A DNA stretch of 64,000 nt. Source: Bacillus_AB infantis_B. GTDB taxonomy: Bacteria > Bacillota > Bacilli > Bacillales > Cytobacillaceae. Made by a program: the position numbers and the translations under genes. Below are positions 25,640 through 33,933 of the stretch, piece after piece. Each line of letters begins with the position of its first letter. Position 1 is the stretch's first letter. A model generated the notes under the pieces. The model was not told the DNA's origin. It worked only from the letters and a program-made list of their open reading frames with translations, and did not search any database. The stretch lies in contig NZ_VTER01000004.1 of the NCBI RefSeq assembly GCF_008180445.1, positions 62,001-126,000 of the forward strand, read 5' to 3'.

Positions 25640-25682
25640 AGGATAAAAAGAAAAGGAGCGGACAATTGTCAGTTCCCTTTCC
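25640..25682 (-). terminator. Probable terminator after terC
   Basis: An imperfect hairpin centred on GACAATTGTC, with AAAGGG/CTCCTTT outer pairing, then TTCTTTTT on the minus strand. Confidence 0.6.
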
Positions 25683-25699
25683 TTGTTTCTATACGTCTG

Positions 25700-26473
25700 T
25701 CAGTTGCTTTTCTGGCCCTGCTCAGCCTTCTTTTTATTCATAAAGTGGACGATGAAAGTCGCCCCGAAGACTACTATCAGCAGAAGGAAGAAATAGATAT
25801 GATCGATGTGGATATGGAATACTCCAAGAAGCATCTTCACAGCAATAAGCAAAATCAGCACATATGCGCTTGTTTCCAGCTCAGGCACTTTATCGATCAG
25901 CTTAAGGAATACTCCTGCTACTCCACGCATCATCAGGACCCCAAGCATTCCGCCGAGAAGAAGCACCCAGATTTGATCACTGACTCCAAATGCAGCCAGT
26001 ACGCTGTCAACTGAGAAAGCTATATCCATAAGCTCTACCGCTGCTACTGTTCCCCAGAAGGTACCAAACAGGCGGATCAGCAAACCGCTTTGATTGAGGC
26101 CTTCAAGCTCCTCATCATCGCCGACGCCTTTCTTCTTATCAATGAAATATTTAATAGCAAGCCATGCCAGGTAGCCGGCCCCCAAAATCTTTACCCACCA
26201 CAGCTTAATCAGGAATACCCCAATCCCGATTGCAATGAAACGGAAAAGGTATGCCCCAAGCAATCCATAGAACAGCGCCTTTTTCCGCTGTTCCGGCGGA
26301 AGGTGTTTTACCATAACAGCCAGTACCAGTGCATTGTCGGCTGAAAGCAGTCCTTCCAGGATTACGAGCGTTCCGATAAGCCCCCAGCTAACAGGGTCGC
26401 TCAGAACTTCCGCCCACATCTGCCAGTCAAAGAATGCGGCATATGTATCTATAAAACCTTGTAAAATTGTCAT
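25700..26473 (-). CDS. yceF: TerC family integral membrane protein (YceF-like)
   Basis: A 257-residue polytopic TerC-family protein with about seven membrane helices. Both conserved acidic intramembrane motifs are present: LEGLLSADNALVLAVMVKHLP and ELMDIAFSVDSVLAAFGVS. TerC proteins are implicated in metal (notably manganese) efflux and in loading metals onto exported proteins. I start at ATG 26473, because the frame from 26491 would only encode the GGAGG-containing leader. It lies 85 bases after terD, and a terminator separates it from the biosynthetic genes. Confidence 0.93.
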   Translation of the reverse strand: MTILQGFIDTYAAFFDWQMWAEVLSDPVSWGLIGTLVILEGLLSADNALVLAVMVKHLPPEQRKKALFYGLLGAYLFRFIAIGIGVFLIKLWWVKILGAGYLAWLAIKYFIDKKKGVGDDEELEGLNQSGLLIRLFGTFWGTVAAVELMDIAFSVDSVLAAFGVSDQIWVLLLGGMLGVLMMRGVAGVFLKLIDKVPELETSAYVLILLIAVKMLLGVFHIHIDHIYFFLLLIVVFGATFIVHFMNKKKAEQGQKSN

Positions 26474-26559
26474 CTCTTGAAGTTCCTCCATTACCTTATA
26501 TAAGTGCTAACGAAAGACCCGGCAGAGCCGAGTCTCAAAGATCAATAATAAAAAAGTGA

Positions 26560-27141
26560 TTATCCAATCTGCAGGCCAAAGTCAGTTGCAAGTGCACCAA
26601 GCCCGCCCTGATAGCCGGACCCGATCGCGCTGAATTTCCACTCTCCGCCGTGCCTGTACAGTTCGCCTACAACAAGTGCTGTCTCGATGGAGAAGTCTTC
26701 TCCAAGGTCATAGCGGATCAGCTCTTCATTTGTTTCGCCGTTAAGGATGCGGACATAAGAATTGGAAACCTGCCCGAAGTTCTGGCTGCGCGCCTCGCCA
26801 TCATGGATTGTGATGGTGAATGTAATGCGCTGGACATTTGCCGGTACAGCACCGAGCTCAACCTTTACCTGCTCATCATCGCCTTCTCCTTCGCCTGTCC
26901 GGTTATCTCCCGTATGTACGACAGAGCCGTTTCCGCCTGTTGTGTTGTTATAAAAAACAAAATCCGCTTCGGAAGTAACCTTGCCATTTTCCCCAAGAAG
27001 GAAAACCGAGGAATCCAGGTCAAAGTCTGCTCCTCCATCATACTTATTTGTATCCCAGCCTACCCCTACGATTACATTTGTGAGGCCCGGATTGGATTTT
27101 GTCAAATCTACCTTCTGTCCTTTTGATAAACTTACTGCCAT
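26560..27141 (-). CDS. yceD: TerD family protein (YceD-like)
   Basis: A third TerD protein, 193 aa: VSLSKGQKVDLTKSNPGLTNVIVGVGWDTNKYDGGADFDLDSSVFLL, then HTGDNRTGEGEGDDEQV, then VGELYRHGGEWKFSAIGSGYQGGLG. The acidic clusters that bind calcium in this family are intact. The start ATG 27141 has GGAGG 8 bases upstream; the frame from 27156 includes that site. It is the first gene of the terD-terC unit, directly behind a perfect ECF-type promoter. Stress-induced TerD is thought to sense calcium or metal and work with TerC at the membrane. Confidence 0.94.
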   Translation of the reverse strand: MAVSLSKGQKVDLTKSNPGLTNVIVGVGWDTNKYDGGADFDLDSSVFLLGENGKVTSEADFVFYNNTTGGNGSVVHTGDNRTGEGEGDDEQVKVELGAVPANVQRITFTITIHDGEARSQNFGQVSNSYVRILNGETNEELIRYDLGEDFSIETALVVGELYRHGGEWKFSAIGSGYQGGLGALATDFGLQIG

Positions 27142-27174
27142 TTTTTCTACCTCCAATTATTGTGATAGTATGCT

Positions 27175-27200
27175 TACGTTTCAATCTTTAAAAAGTTTCA
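27175..27200 (-). promoter_or_regulatory. ECF sigma (SigW-type) promoter of terD-terC
   Basis: TGAAAC (27200-27195), exactly 16 bp, then CGTA (27178-27175) on the minus strand. B. subtilis yceC operon expression is known to depend on ECF sigma factors, which fits this site. Confidence 0.85.
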
Positions 27201-27245
27201 AAACTACAAGCATATTTTTTCATACTTTTGCTTACATTTCAAATC

Positions 27246-27836
27246 TCAGCTCAGCCATTTTGGCGGAGTATTTTTATTCCAGTAGATGGAACCCAACTCA
27301 TGATGCTTTTGGAAGGCATCCTCTGAGGTATGGTAGTGGAAGTTGAACCAGTAACCCTCCTGGGGCGGATGGTCCCTCCTGACATGAAAGCGAAGGACAT
27401 CTTCATTGGACTGCCGGTTGACTATATGGAAGATTTTTTCCGAGTTGCCCCCGCCTGGCCATTCGGTAATTTCCAGATTGCCCAGGTCGCTCCCTGGTAT
27501 CCTTCCAGCTGTTTCCTCCACTGCTTTTTCGATATTCGGCAGGATGACTTCACGGAACTCATCTTCAATGACAGGTTTGATCTTTCCCCCGAACTTAATA
27601 TAAGACTGGTTCTCCGCCTCCTGGACAGCAGTCTGGATGAACCTTTGCCTGATCGATTCCTCATCCTCCTCAGGTGCAGCAAGGTCCAGTCCTTCTGCCT
27701 GTGCCTCCAGCACATCGCGCTTAGGGGACCTGTCCTGATTAGCATTATCATACAGAAATGCCTGTGATGGCGTAACCAGCCCAAAGGTAAGGATGGTCAC
27801 CATCACCACAAACGATTTGCGCAGCCACTTAGGCAT
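27246..27836 (-). CDS. ypjP: YpjP family protein, exported
   Basis: A 196-residue protein strongly resembling B. subtilis YpjP. It has a signal-peptide-like N terminus (RKSFVVMVTILTFGLVTPSQAF) with a cleavage site after SQA. The YIKFGGKIKPVIEDEF segment and the conserved C-terminal block FHVRRDHPPQEGYWFNFHYH, ending HHELGSIYWNKNTPPKWLS, follow. The function is unknown. It overlaps the aminotransferase gene by 8 bases. In B. subtilis ypjP adjoins thyB; here about 14 kb separates them. Confidence 0.9.
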   Translation of the reverse strand: MPKWLRKSFVVMVTILTFGLVTPSQAFLYDNANQDRSPKRDVLEAQAEGLDLAAPEEDEESIRQRFIQTAVQEAENQSYIKFGGKIKPVIEDEFREVILPNIEKAVEETAGRIPGSDLGNLEITEWPGGGNSEKIFHIVNRQSNEDVLRFHVRRDHPPQEGYWFNFHYHTSEDAFQKHHELGSIYWNKNTPPKWLS

Positions 27837-29043
27837 TTTTATCCCTCCTCATAGAGCTATTTTCAAACGATAGATTTGTGTTTAATATTCCGGAATAACT
27901 TATTTTCTGAGCGGCCTGCCGGAGCCTGCCTTCAGGCTGAACGAGTGCAATCCGTACGAATCCCTCGCCTGCTGCACCGAACGCACTTCCCGGTGTAACA
28001 GCCACTCCTGCCTCCTCCAGCATGCGGATGCTGAACTCCCTGGAGCTGATGCCGTTTGGAATCTCTGCCCATATGAACATCGATCCTTTCGGGCTGTCAA
28101 CATCCCAGCCTGCCTCACCAAGGCTTTCTACAAGGGCGTCCCTGCGCTTCCTGTAGACCTCTCTTGATTTGGCCAGGAAACCCGACTGATCCTCAAGAGC
28201 CCTGGCAGCCGCGGTCTGGATGGGATGGAATACACCGTAATCCAGATGGGATTTCAGGTCTGAGATCATGCGGATGATGTCTTCATTTCCAGCTGCATAG
28301 GCAATCCGGCAGCCTGCCATGTTGAAGCTCTTAGAAAGGGAATTCATTTCTATCCCTGTTTCAAATGCGCCTTCAACAGCTAAAAAGCTGACCGGTTTTT
28401 CTTCAAAATAGAGCTCAGAGTATGCAAAATCATGCAATATGACAATCTCGTATTTTTTGGCAAACTCTATTGCCTCCCTGAAAAATGCTTCATTTGCAAG
28501 GCCTGGCACAGGATTGCCGGGAAAGTTCAAGATCATCATCTTTGCTTTTTCCCTTATTTCTTCCGGTATTTCTGAGAAATCCGGGAGAAACTGCTTTTCT
28601 TTCATTAGAGGCATTGGATATATTTTTGCCCCTGCCAGGGCGGCACCCGCTGCATATGCGGTATATCCGGGATCAGGCATCAGTATATAATCGCCCGGGC
28701 TGCACAAAGCAAGCGGCAGATGGATGAGGCCGTCCTGGGAGCCCATAAGGAGGGAGCATTGTTCCTTGGGATCTATGTATACGCCGTGATTATTCTGGTA
28801 ATAAGAGCTGACTGCATTGCAGAAGCTTTCTGTCCCTGCAAGGGAGTAGCCGTACTGGGTGCTGTCCAGCGCCCCCTCAGCGATCGCCTCCCTGATAAAT
28901 AACGGAGGCGGCAGGTCAGGGCTGCCGATGCTCAGATCAATCACATCTTCACCTGCTGAGATCTTCGCTTTCTTCATGCGGGACAGTTCTGCAAATACAC
29001 TTTCCCCAAATGCTTCCATTCTTTCTGCCATGGATATCTTCAT
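27829..29043 (-). CDS. Class I/II PLP-dependent aminotransferase
   Basis: A fold-type I aminotransferase of about 404 aa. It has an N-terminal VIDLSIGSPDLPPPLFIREAI, substrate loop AEGALDSTQYGYSLAGTESF, the Asn-Pro segment MMILNFPGNPVPG, and the Schiff-base lysine in EMNSLSKSFNMAGCRIAYAAGN. The C-terminal RIALVQPEGRL supplies the carboxylate-binding Arg. The sequence type resembles diaminopimelate/aspartate-like aminotransferases (PatA/DapL relatives); I cannot fix the substrate. The start ATG 29043 has GGAGGG 8 bases upstream. It is co-transcribed with ypjP. Confidence 0.88.
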   Translation of the reverse strand: MKISMAERMEAFGESVFAELSRMKKAKISAGEDVIDLSIGSPDLPPPLFIREAIAEGALDSTQYGYSLAGTESFCNAVSSYYQNNHGVYIDPKEQCSLLMGSQDGLIHLPLALCSPGDYILMPDPGYTAYAAGAALAGAKIYPMPLMKEKQFLPDFSEIPEEIREKAKMMILNFPGNPVPGLANEAFFREAIEFAKKYEIVILHDFAYSELYFEEKPVSFLAVEGAFETGIEMNSLSKSFNMAGCRIAYAAGNEDIIRMISDLKSHLDYGVFHPIQTAAARALEDQSGFLAKSREVYRKRRDALVESLGEAGWDVDSPKGSMFIWAEIPNGISSREFSIRMLEEAGVAVTPGSAFGAAGEGFVRIALVQPEGRLRQAAQKISYSGILNTNLSFENSSMRRDKNA

Positions 29044-29243
29044 ACTAGTACCCTCCAGCATTCATAAAAGCCTGATGCTTACTTAGAAAATATTATACTC
29101 TTTTTTTAAGAAAAAAGAAAAAATGGGGAGAAAATTTTTGAAAAAAAAGAAAGTTTCCTAGAAAAAAGCGATTAAAGGGAGAAAATATTGGGAATGATAT
29201 AAGACTAATGGTAAATGAATACATAGTCCGAGGAGGAAAAATA

Positions 29244-29321
29244 ATGAATTGGGAAATTGTTTTTGTAGCTGTATGCCTGCTGACGCTGGGATACTTTGTA
29301 TTCCTGACAATTACGGATTAA
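29244..29321 (+). CDS. 25-residue hydrophobic membrane peptide
   Basis: A short frame encoding 25 residues (MNWEIVFVAVCLLTLGYF, then VFLTITD), a single transmembrane helix with short charged ends. It has an ideal ribosome site (GAGGAGGAAAAATA-ATG) and its own downstream terminator, which are strong signs of translation. Small membrane peptides of this kind often join a larger complex, but no partner is identified here. Confidence 0.6.
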   Translation: MNWEIVFVAVCLLTLGYFVFLTITD

Positions 29322-29342
29322 GGGAAACGGAAAATTAAAATC

Positions 29343-29372
29343 AAAGCGCAGGGCGGAAATCCTGCGCTTTAA
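29343..29372. terminator. Bidirectional terminator between small peptide gene and ypiP
   Basis: A perfect 10-bp stem AAAGCGCAGG/CCTGCGCTTT with an 8-base loop. Confidence 0.85.
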
Positions 29373-29382
29373 TGATGCCTGC

Positions 29383-30159
29383 TTATCTTTTTCTTTCCAG
29401 GACCCCAAAGTGAAACCGGGAAGATTTCCGCCGGTAAACCTCAAAGCCGAAGGTGCTGAATCTTTCGCTCCGGAAATGGTCTTTCAGGACGACCCTCTTC
29501 CGCGATACCCTTTTGGCTTCTTCTATCAGCTCCCTGGACAGCCCATACACAGCAAATTTAGCCAGCTCCTTAATCCCGTCGGAGTCCACAAGTTTTTCTT
29601 CAAACATAGGGTCAAAGTAAACGATATCTTCGGACTGATCCGGCCTGCCCTTCAAGTAGTCAAGGGAGAGAGCACTGATGACCTCGACCCTCTCCATCGC
29701 CTCATCCATTTGCGGAACTCCGGACTTCCAGGTTTTAAGCCCCTTCTCTGCGAGATAAGCAAGGAAGGGATTGCCTTCCACACCGGTCACTTTACCGGAA
29801 GGACCTGCTGCATAGCTTGCAATGATGCTGTCTGAAGCTAGGCCGAGCGTGCAGTCCGCCACTGTGTCCCCAGGCTCGATTTTCGCCGCTTCCAAAAAGG
29901 GGTCAGACTCGCCCCTCATCAGCCTTTTCATCCTGAATGCTGCAGAATTCGGATGAAAGAAGTACGGTGAGCTTTCTCCATATGAAAATAATTCGAGCCT
30001 GTTTTTGCCATATACGATGCAATCATCCTTCCACTGCTCCTGCAGTGAAGAGACAGAAAGACTCTTTCGCGGACGAAAGGCGACACCAAGCTCAGCTGCC
30101 GCTTCTTTTGCCGCCTGGATCATGCCAGGGCTTGTCCTGCCCGCTGTAGTTACAAACAT
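29383..30159 (-). CDS. ypiP: Class I SAM-dependent methyltransferase (YpiP/RsmJ-like)
   Basis: A 258-residue methyltransferase. After an N-terminal RxxK-rich domain (VTTAGRTSPGMIQAAK...), the SAM site reads GDTVADCTLGLASDSIIASYAAG. It is followed by VEGNPFLAYLAEKGLKTW and the catalytic IVYFDPMFE (DPPY-like), a pattern shared with RsmJ-type rRNA guanine methyltransferases. The B. subtilis equivalent is YpiP, near brxA. The target is not certain but is likely RNA. AGGAAGGTAAAAAAG precedes the ATG. Confidence 0.82.
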   Translation of the reverse strand: MFVTTAGRTSPGMIQAAKEAAAELGVAFRPRKSLSVSSLQEQWKDDCIVYGKNRLELFSYGESSPYFFHPNSAAFRMKRLMRGESDPFLEAAKIEPGDTVADCTLGLASDSIIASYAAGPSGKVTGVEGNPFLAYLAEKGLKTWKSGVPQMDEAMERVEVISALSLDYLKGRPDQSEDIVYFDPMFEEKLVDSDGIKELAKFAVYGLSRELIEEAKRVSRKRVVLKDHFRSERFSTFGFEVYRRKSSRFHFGVLERKR

Positions 30160-30234
30160 CTTTTTTACCTTCCTGACTGAAATATTAATTGACTATTAGT
30201 CCTCATTGACAGCATATACCGTTTTGAGAAAATG

Positions 30235-30262
30235 CGAAAGGATGCCTTTTACGGCATCCTTC
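30235..30262 (-). terminator. Terminator of brxA
   Basis: AAGGATGCC/GGCATCCTT hairpin and a short T-run on the minus strand. Confidence 0.75.
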
Positions 30263-30272
30263 CAATGTTTCT

Positions 30273-30710
30273 TCAGCAGTTTTCCTCAAATGCAGCCAGA
30301 AGATTTTCCATGATGGTTTCCATCGGGAAACCTTCAATATCGTGGCGCGGGATAAAGTGGACTACTTCATTACCCTTCATGAGAGCCATGCTTGGTGAAG
30401 AAGGCTCGATCCCATCGAAATATTCACGCATCTTTGCTGTTGCGTCTTTATCCTGCCCGGCAAATACAGTCACAAGGTTATCAGGCTTCTTTTCAGCGTG
30501 CATGACAGCCTGCGTTGCAGCAGGACGAGCCAGTCCGGCAGCACATCCACAGACAGAGTTAACAACAACAAGTGTTGTGCCCTCTGTGTTTTTTTCCATA
30601 AACTGTTCAACCTCATCTTCTGTTGTTAGCTCATTGAAGCCTGCGCGTGTAAGCTCTGCACGCATCGGCTTCACCATCTGCCTCATATATTCTTCATATG
30701 CCATAGACAT
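30273..30710 (-). CDS. brxA: Bacilliredoxin BrxA (YphP)
   Basis: A 145-residue bacilliredoxin (DUF1094). The active site is the unusual CGC motif (Cys54-Gly-Cys56 in VVVNSVCGCAAG), which removes bacillithiol from S-bacillithiolated proteins during oxidative stress. Other family features are the N-terminal YEEYMRQMVKPMRAELT and the ending ENC. The length and location next to ilvD fit B. subtilis YphP. GGAGG lies upstream of the ATG. Confidence 0.95.
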   Translation of the reverse strand: MSMAYEEYMRQMVKPMRAELTRAGFNELTTEDEVEQFMEKNTEGTTLVVVNSVCGCAAGLARPAATQAVMHAEKKPDNLVTVFAGQDKDATAKMREYFDGIEPSSPSMALMKGNEVVHFIPRHDIEGFPMETIMENLLAAFEENC

Positions 30711-30785
30711 GTTTGATTGCCTCCTTTAAACGTTTGCAATGATAGCATACTATAACATCAGCTCTGATTGCAATTGGATGGCACT

Positions 30786-32498
30786 CTACACTTTAAGCGG
30801 CCTGGCAGCAGGCTCTTCCTCAAAATGGTCAGTGACAGCCCCCCTTGAAGCAGAGGAAACGAGCCTTGTATACTTAGCCAGGGCTCCGCGGGATAAAAGC
30901 GGCGGCGGATTCCAGGATTTCTTCCTCTCTTCCAGCTCAGCAGGAGAGACATCCACTTCAAGTGTTTGTCCGGTGCTGTCAATAGTAATCCTATCACCTG
31001 TCTGAATGAGGGCAATCGGTCCGCCAACCTGTGCTTCCGGAGCTATATGTCCTACCACAAGGCCATGAGTCCCCCCAGAAAAGCGCCCGTCTGTCAGCAA
31101 TGCTACGCTTTCTCCGAGCCCTTTTCCTACAAGTATTCCGGAAATGGATAGCATTTCAGGCATGCCAGGCCCGCCTTTTGGCCCTTCATACCTGATAACC
31201 AGTACATCACCGGCCTGAATGTCTCCCCTCAGGACAGCATCTGTAGCAGACTCCTCATCATCAAACACCTTGGCAGGCCCGGTGTGCCTGGTGACCTTCA
31301 GGCCGGATACCTTCGCTACGGCGCCTTCCGGGGCAAGATTGCCTTTCAGGACTACGAGCGGCCCGTTTGCCCGAAGAGGGGCATTAAGCGGGTAGATGAC
31401 CTTTTGGCCAGCTTTCAGATCTTCTGCGCCTTCCAGATTTTCAGCGAGCGTCTTCCCTGTAACAGTCAGGCAATCTCCGTGAAGAAGCCCTTCCCTTAAT
31501 AGCATCTTCATTACTGCACTCACTCCGCCGGCTTCATGCAGGTTCTGCATGACATATTTTCCGCTCGGCTTCAAATCGGCGATATGGGGAACGGTTTTCT
31601 GGAGGCGGTTGAAGTCCTCAAGTGACAGGTCCACTTCAGCAGAATGGGCGATCGCCATCAAATGGAGGATGGCATTTGTCGAACCGCCCAGTGCCATCAC
31701 GACAGTAATCGCGTTCTCAAACGCTTCCTTCGTAAGAATATCCCTTGGCCTGATATCCTGTTCGAGAAGGCGGTAGACTGCCTTTCCTGCTTCATGGCAA
31801 TCCTGCCGCTTTTCATCTGTTTCTGCCGGATTGGAGGAACTGCCCGGCAGGCTCATTCCCAGTGCCTCGATCGCGCTAGCCATCGTATTGGCTGTGTACA
31901 TGCCGCCGCAGGAGCCTGCCCCCGGACATGCATGGCATTCGATCTCATTGAGTCCAGCTTTATCAATGGCCCCGCCATTGAACTGTCCTACCCCTTCAAA
32001 TACAGACACGATGTCAATATCCTGCCCCTGCAGCTTCCCAGGCTTGATCGTGCCACCATACACAAATACGGCAGGCAGGTTCATCCTTGCGATGGCCATC
32101 AGGCAGCCGGGCATATTTTTATCGCAGCCCCCGATGGCAACGAAGCCATCCAGGCTTTCACCGCCGACCACCGTTTCAATGGAATCTGCAATCAGGTCGC
32201 GGCTCGGAAGGGAATACCTCATCCCTTCTGTCCCCATGGAGATTCCGTCAGATACAGTAATCGTATTGAATACAAGCGGAGCTCCCCCGGCTTCCCTGGC
32301 CCCATCCTTCGCCTTGAATGCAAGTTCATTGATATGTATATTGCACGGAGTCACTTCGCTCCAAGTGCTAGCAATGCCGATCATCGGCTTTTTAAAATCT
32401 TCATCCGTGAATCCCACTGCCCGCAGCATCGCCCGGTTTGGTGCGCGCCTTTCATCCTCGCTGATCACATGGCTTTTTATTCTAAGATCTCTTCCCAA
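30786..32498 (-). CDS. ilvD: Dihydroxy-acid dehydratase
   Basis: A 570-residue Fe-S dehydratase of branched-chain amino acid synthesis. Cluster-ligand cysteines are visible in STWSEVTPCNIH, GGCDKNMPGC and ACPGAGSCGGMYTANTM. A LTDGRFSGGTHGLVVGH motif, with the catalytic Ser, lies near the C terminus. The start is TTG 32498 with GGAGGG 8 bases upstream. It lies upstream of brxA, as in B. subtilis. It acts in the same pathway as ilvA but has no visible T-box. Confidence 0.96.
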   Translation of the reverse strand: MGRDLRIKSHVISEDERRAPNRAMLRAVGFTDEDFKKPMIGIASTWSEVTPCNIHINELAFKAKDGAREAGGAPLVFNTITVSDGISMGTEGMRYSLPSRDLIADSIETVVGGESLDGFVAIGGCDKNMPGCLMAIARMNLPAVFVYGGTIKPGKLQGQDIDIVSVFEGVGQFNGGAIDKAGLNEIECHACPGAGSCGGMYTANTMASAIEALGMSLPGSSSNPAETDEKRQDCHEAGKAVYRLLEQDIRPRDILTKEAFENAITVVMALGGSTNAILHLMAIAHSAEVDLSLEDFNRLQKTVPHIADLKPSGKYVMQNLHEAGGVSAVMKMLLREGLLHGDCLTVTGKTLAENLEGAEDLKAGQKVIYPLNAPLRANGPLVVLKGNLAPEGAVAKVSGLKVTRHTGPAKVFDDEESATDAVLRGDIQAGDVLVIRYEGPKGGPGMPEMLSISGILVGKGLGESVALLTDGRFSGGTHGLVVGHIAPEAQVGGPIALIQTGDRITIDSTGQTLEVDVSPAELEERKKSWNPPPLLSRGALAKYTRLVSSASRGAVTDHFEEEPAARPLKV

Positions 32499-32629
32499 TT
32501 ATGAGCCCTCCCGAAAGATTTTCTTTTCAATATAGAGGACTTTTTCGGTAATTGCAATAATTTTCACAAAATTTAATGTTTTTTTATTGCTTAAAAGCAA
32601 GTTAGCACTAAAGCAACATAGTACAACTC

Positions 32630-32675
32630 AAGAAAAAAAGAAGAAGGATCCTGAACGTTTTGTTCAGAACCCTTC
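32630..32675 (-). terminator. Terminator of ypgR
   Basis: An imperfect stem GGGTTCTGAAC/GTTCAGGATCC followed by TTCTTCTTTTTTTC on the minus strand. Confidence 0.8.
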
Positions 32676-32704
32676 ATTACTTCTATTAAAGGATGTTTAA
32701 AAGA

Positions 32705-33835
32705 TCAGCTGCTTTGGTTCCTGGCTTCGGTCATTTGCTTCCACACAGAACCCTTGGCTTCTTCACCCTGTTCAATCCGTTCAATGGCCATCTTGATCTG
32801 CATGCTGACTTCAAATTCAGGATCTTCTTCAGCATTCTTTAATGCCGGGAGCGACTTTTCAGTACCTTCTTCATACAGGAACATGGCTGCACGCCAGCGG
32901 ACAAGCTTGCTCGGATCCTGGAGGGCATCCATCATTGCTTCCTCTGCTTCCGCAAATCCCAGATCTGATAAACAGTCTCCGGCCGTTCTCCTTACTGTCA
33001 CGCTCTTATCTTTCAGCGCCTTGTACAGATATGGAAGGACACTTTTGTCCTCAATCATCCCGAGATAAACGGCTGCCAGCCTGCGGATCGATGCCTTTTC
33101 GTCTTCAAGCGCCTTTTCGAGGACAGGATAATCTTCCACCGCCGGATCCTCCATCTGTTCCATCAGCTGATAGCGTATCCGCCAATCATCGCTGTCAAGA
33201 TCCTCTGGGACCAGCTTCCTTTTTGTCCTGACAGGTTTGCTGTCTGCAGCTGCGCCATTCTTCCCTTGCTCGATCAGGCTCTTCAGCCTGCTTTCAGGAT
33301 AGGCTGCCAGCAATTCTTCAAGAATATCCTGCCCGACCTGGTCCATATCCCCATACCTGACACCGAACTCCTTCCACTTTCTGCTCATGACGACATTATC
33401 ATCAGGCTGCTGCACATCACGGACTGCCTGTACATATGCTTCCGGCAGTCCAAAACGCTTCTCTTCAGTGCCGTCAGTCAGTTTGATCTGCATCGGGATA
33501 TCTTTGTACATCTGCACCTGGACCTTTACCTCGCCGTAATGCTCATTCAATCCTGCCTCACCGGCAGTTTCCTCTGCTACCTCCCCGAATGCCTTACGGA
33601 CCTGTGGGAGAAGCTCCTTCCAGTCGAATTTTGCATTCCGTTCAACCGCGAGGAAATCCGCTACATGATATACCCCTTTGATTCCTTCTATCTGCAGGAT
33701 ATCCAAGACAACCTTTGGCGCTCCTTCTGTCTTGTCCTTTTTATAATTATTGCTTTTGCCCATAGGCAATTCTTCATCAAGGATGATTTTCATCGTATTC
33801 GGGCTTGGAGTAGGCTCAATCGATTTTATTTTCAA
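32705..33835 (-). CDS. ypgR: Conserved virulence factor C-like protein (Nfu N-domain plus HEAT repeats, YpgR)
   Basis: A 376-residue protein. Residues 1-90 form an Nfu/NifU N-terminal-like domain (IKSIEPTPSPNTMKIILDEELP). After a linker, the C-terminal half has HEAT/PBS-lyase repeats (DDWRIRYQLMEQMEDPAVEDYPVLEKAL, then KDKSVTVRRTAGDCLSDLGF). S. aureus CvfC and B. subtilis YpgR share this layout; the biochemical role is unknown. The start is TTG 33835 with GGAGG 8 bases upstream. In B. subtilis it directly precedes ypgQ; here an ABC-F gene intervenes. Confidence 0.88.
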   Translation of the reverse strand: MKIKSIEPTPSPNTMKIILDEELPMGKSNNYKKDKTEGAPKVVLDILQIEGIKGVYHVADFLAVERNAKFDWKELLPQVRKAFGEVAEETAGEAGLNEHYGEVKVQVQMYKDIPMQIKLTDGTEEKRFGLPEAYVQAVRDVQQPDDNVVMSRKWKEFGVRYGDMDQVGQDILEELLAAYPESRLKSLIEQGKNGAAADSKPVRTKRKLVPEDLDSDDWRIRYQLMEQMEDPAVEDYPVLEKALEDEKASIRRLAAVYLGMIEDKSVLPYLYKALKDKSVTVRRTAGDCLSDLGFAEAEEAMMDALQDPSKLVRWRAAMFLYEEGTEKSLPALKNAEEDPEFEVSMQIKMAIERIEQGEEAKGSVWKQMTEARNQSS

Positions 33836-33933
33836 TGATGGTTCCTCCTCATTATTAGATATTAATAATTTTGTTTCATCTTAACATATAGGGCCAGGCC
33901 ATTGCCGGCCCTCTGCTTCTGCTGTACTTGCCC

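Noticed and set aside
31644..32504. 286-residue plus-strand frame opposite ilvD
   Set aside because: It is fully antisense to ilvD, Cys/His-rich by codon reversal, with no start signal.
33889..33912. GGGCC-type hairpin between the ABC-F gene and ypgR
   Set aside because: The stem is imperfect and no T-run follows on the strand that would need it.
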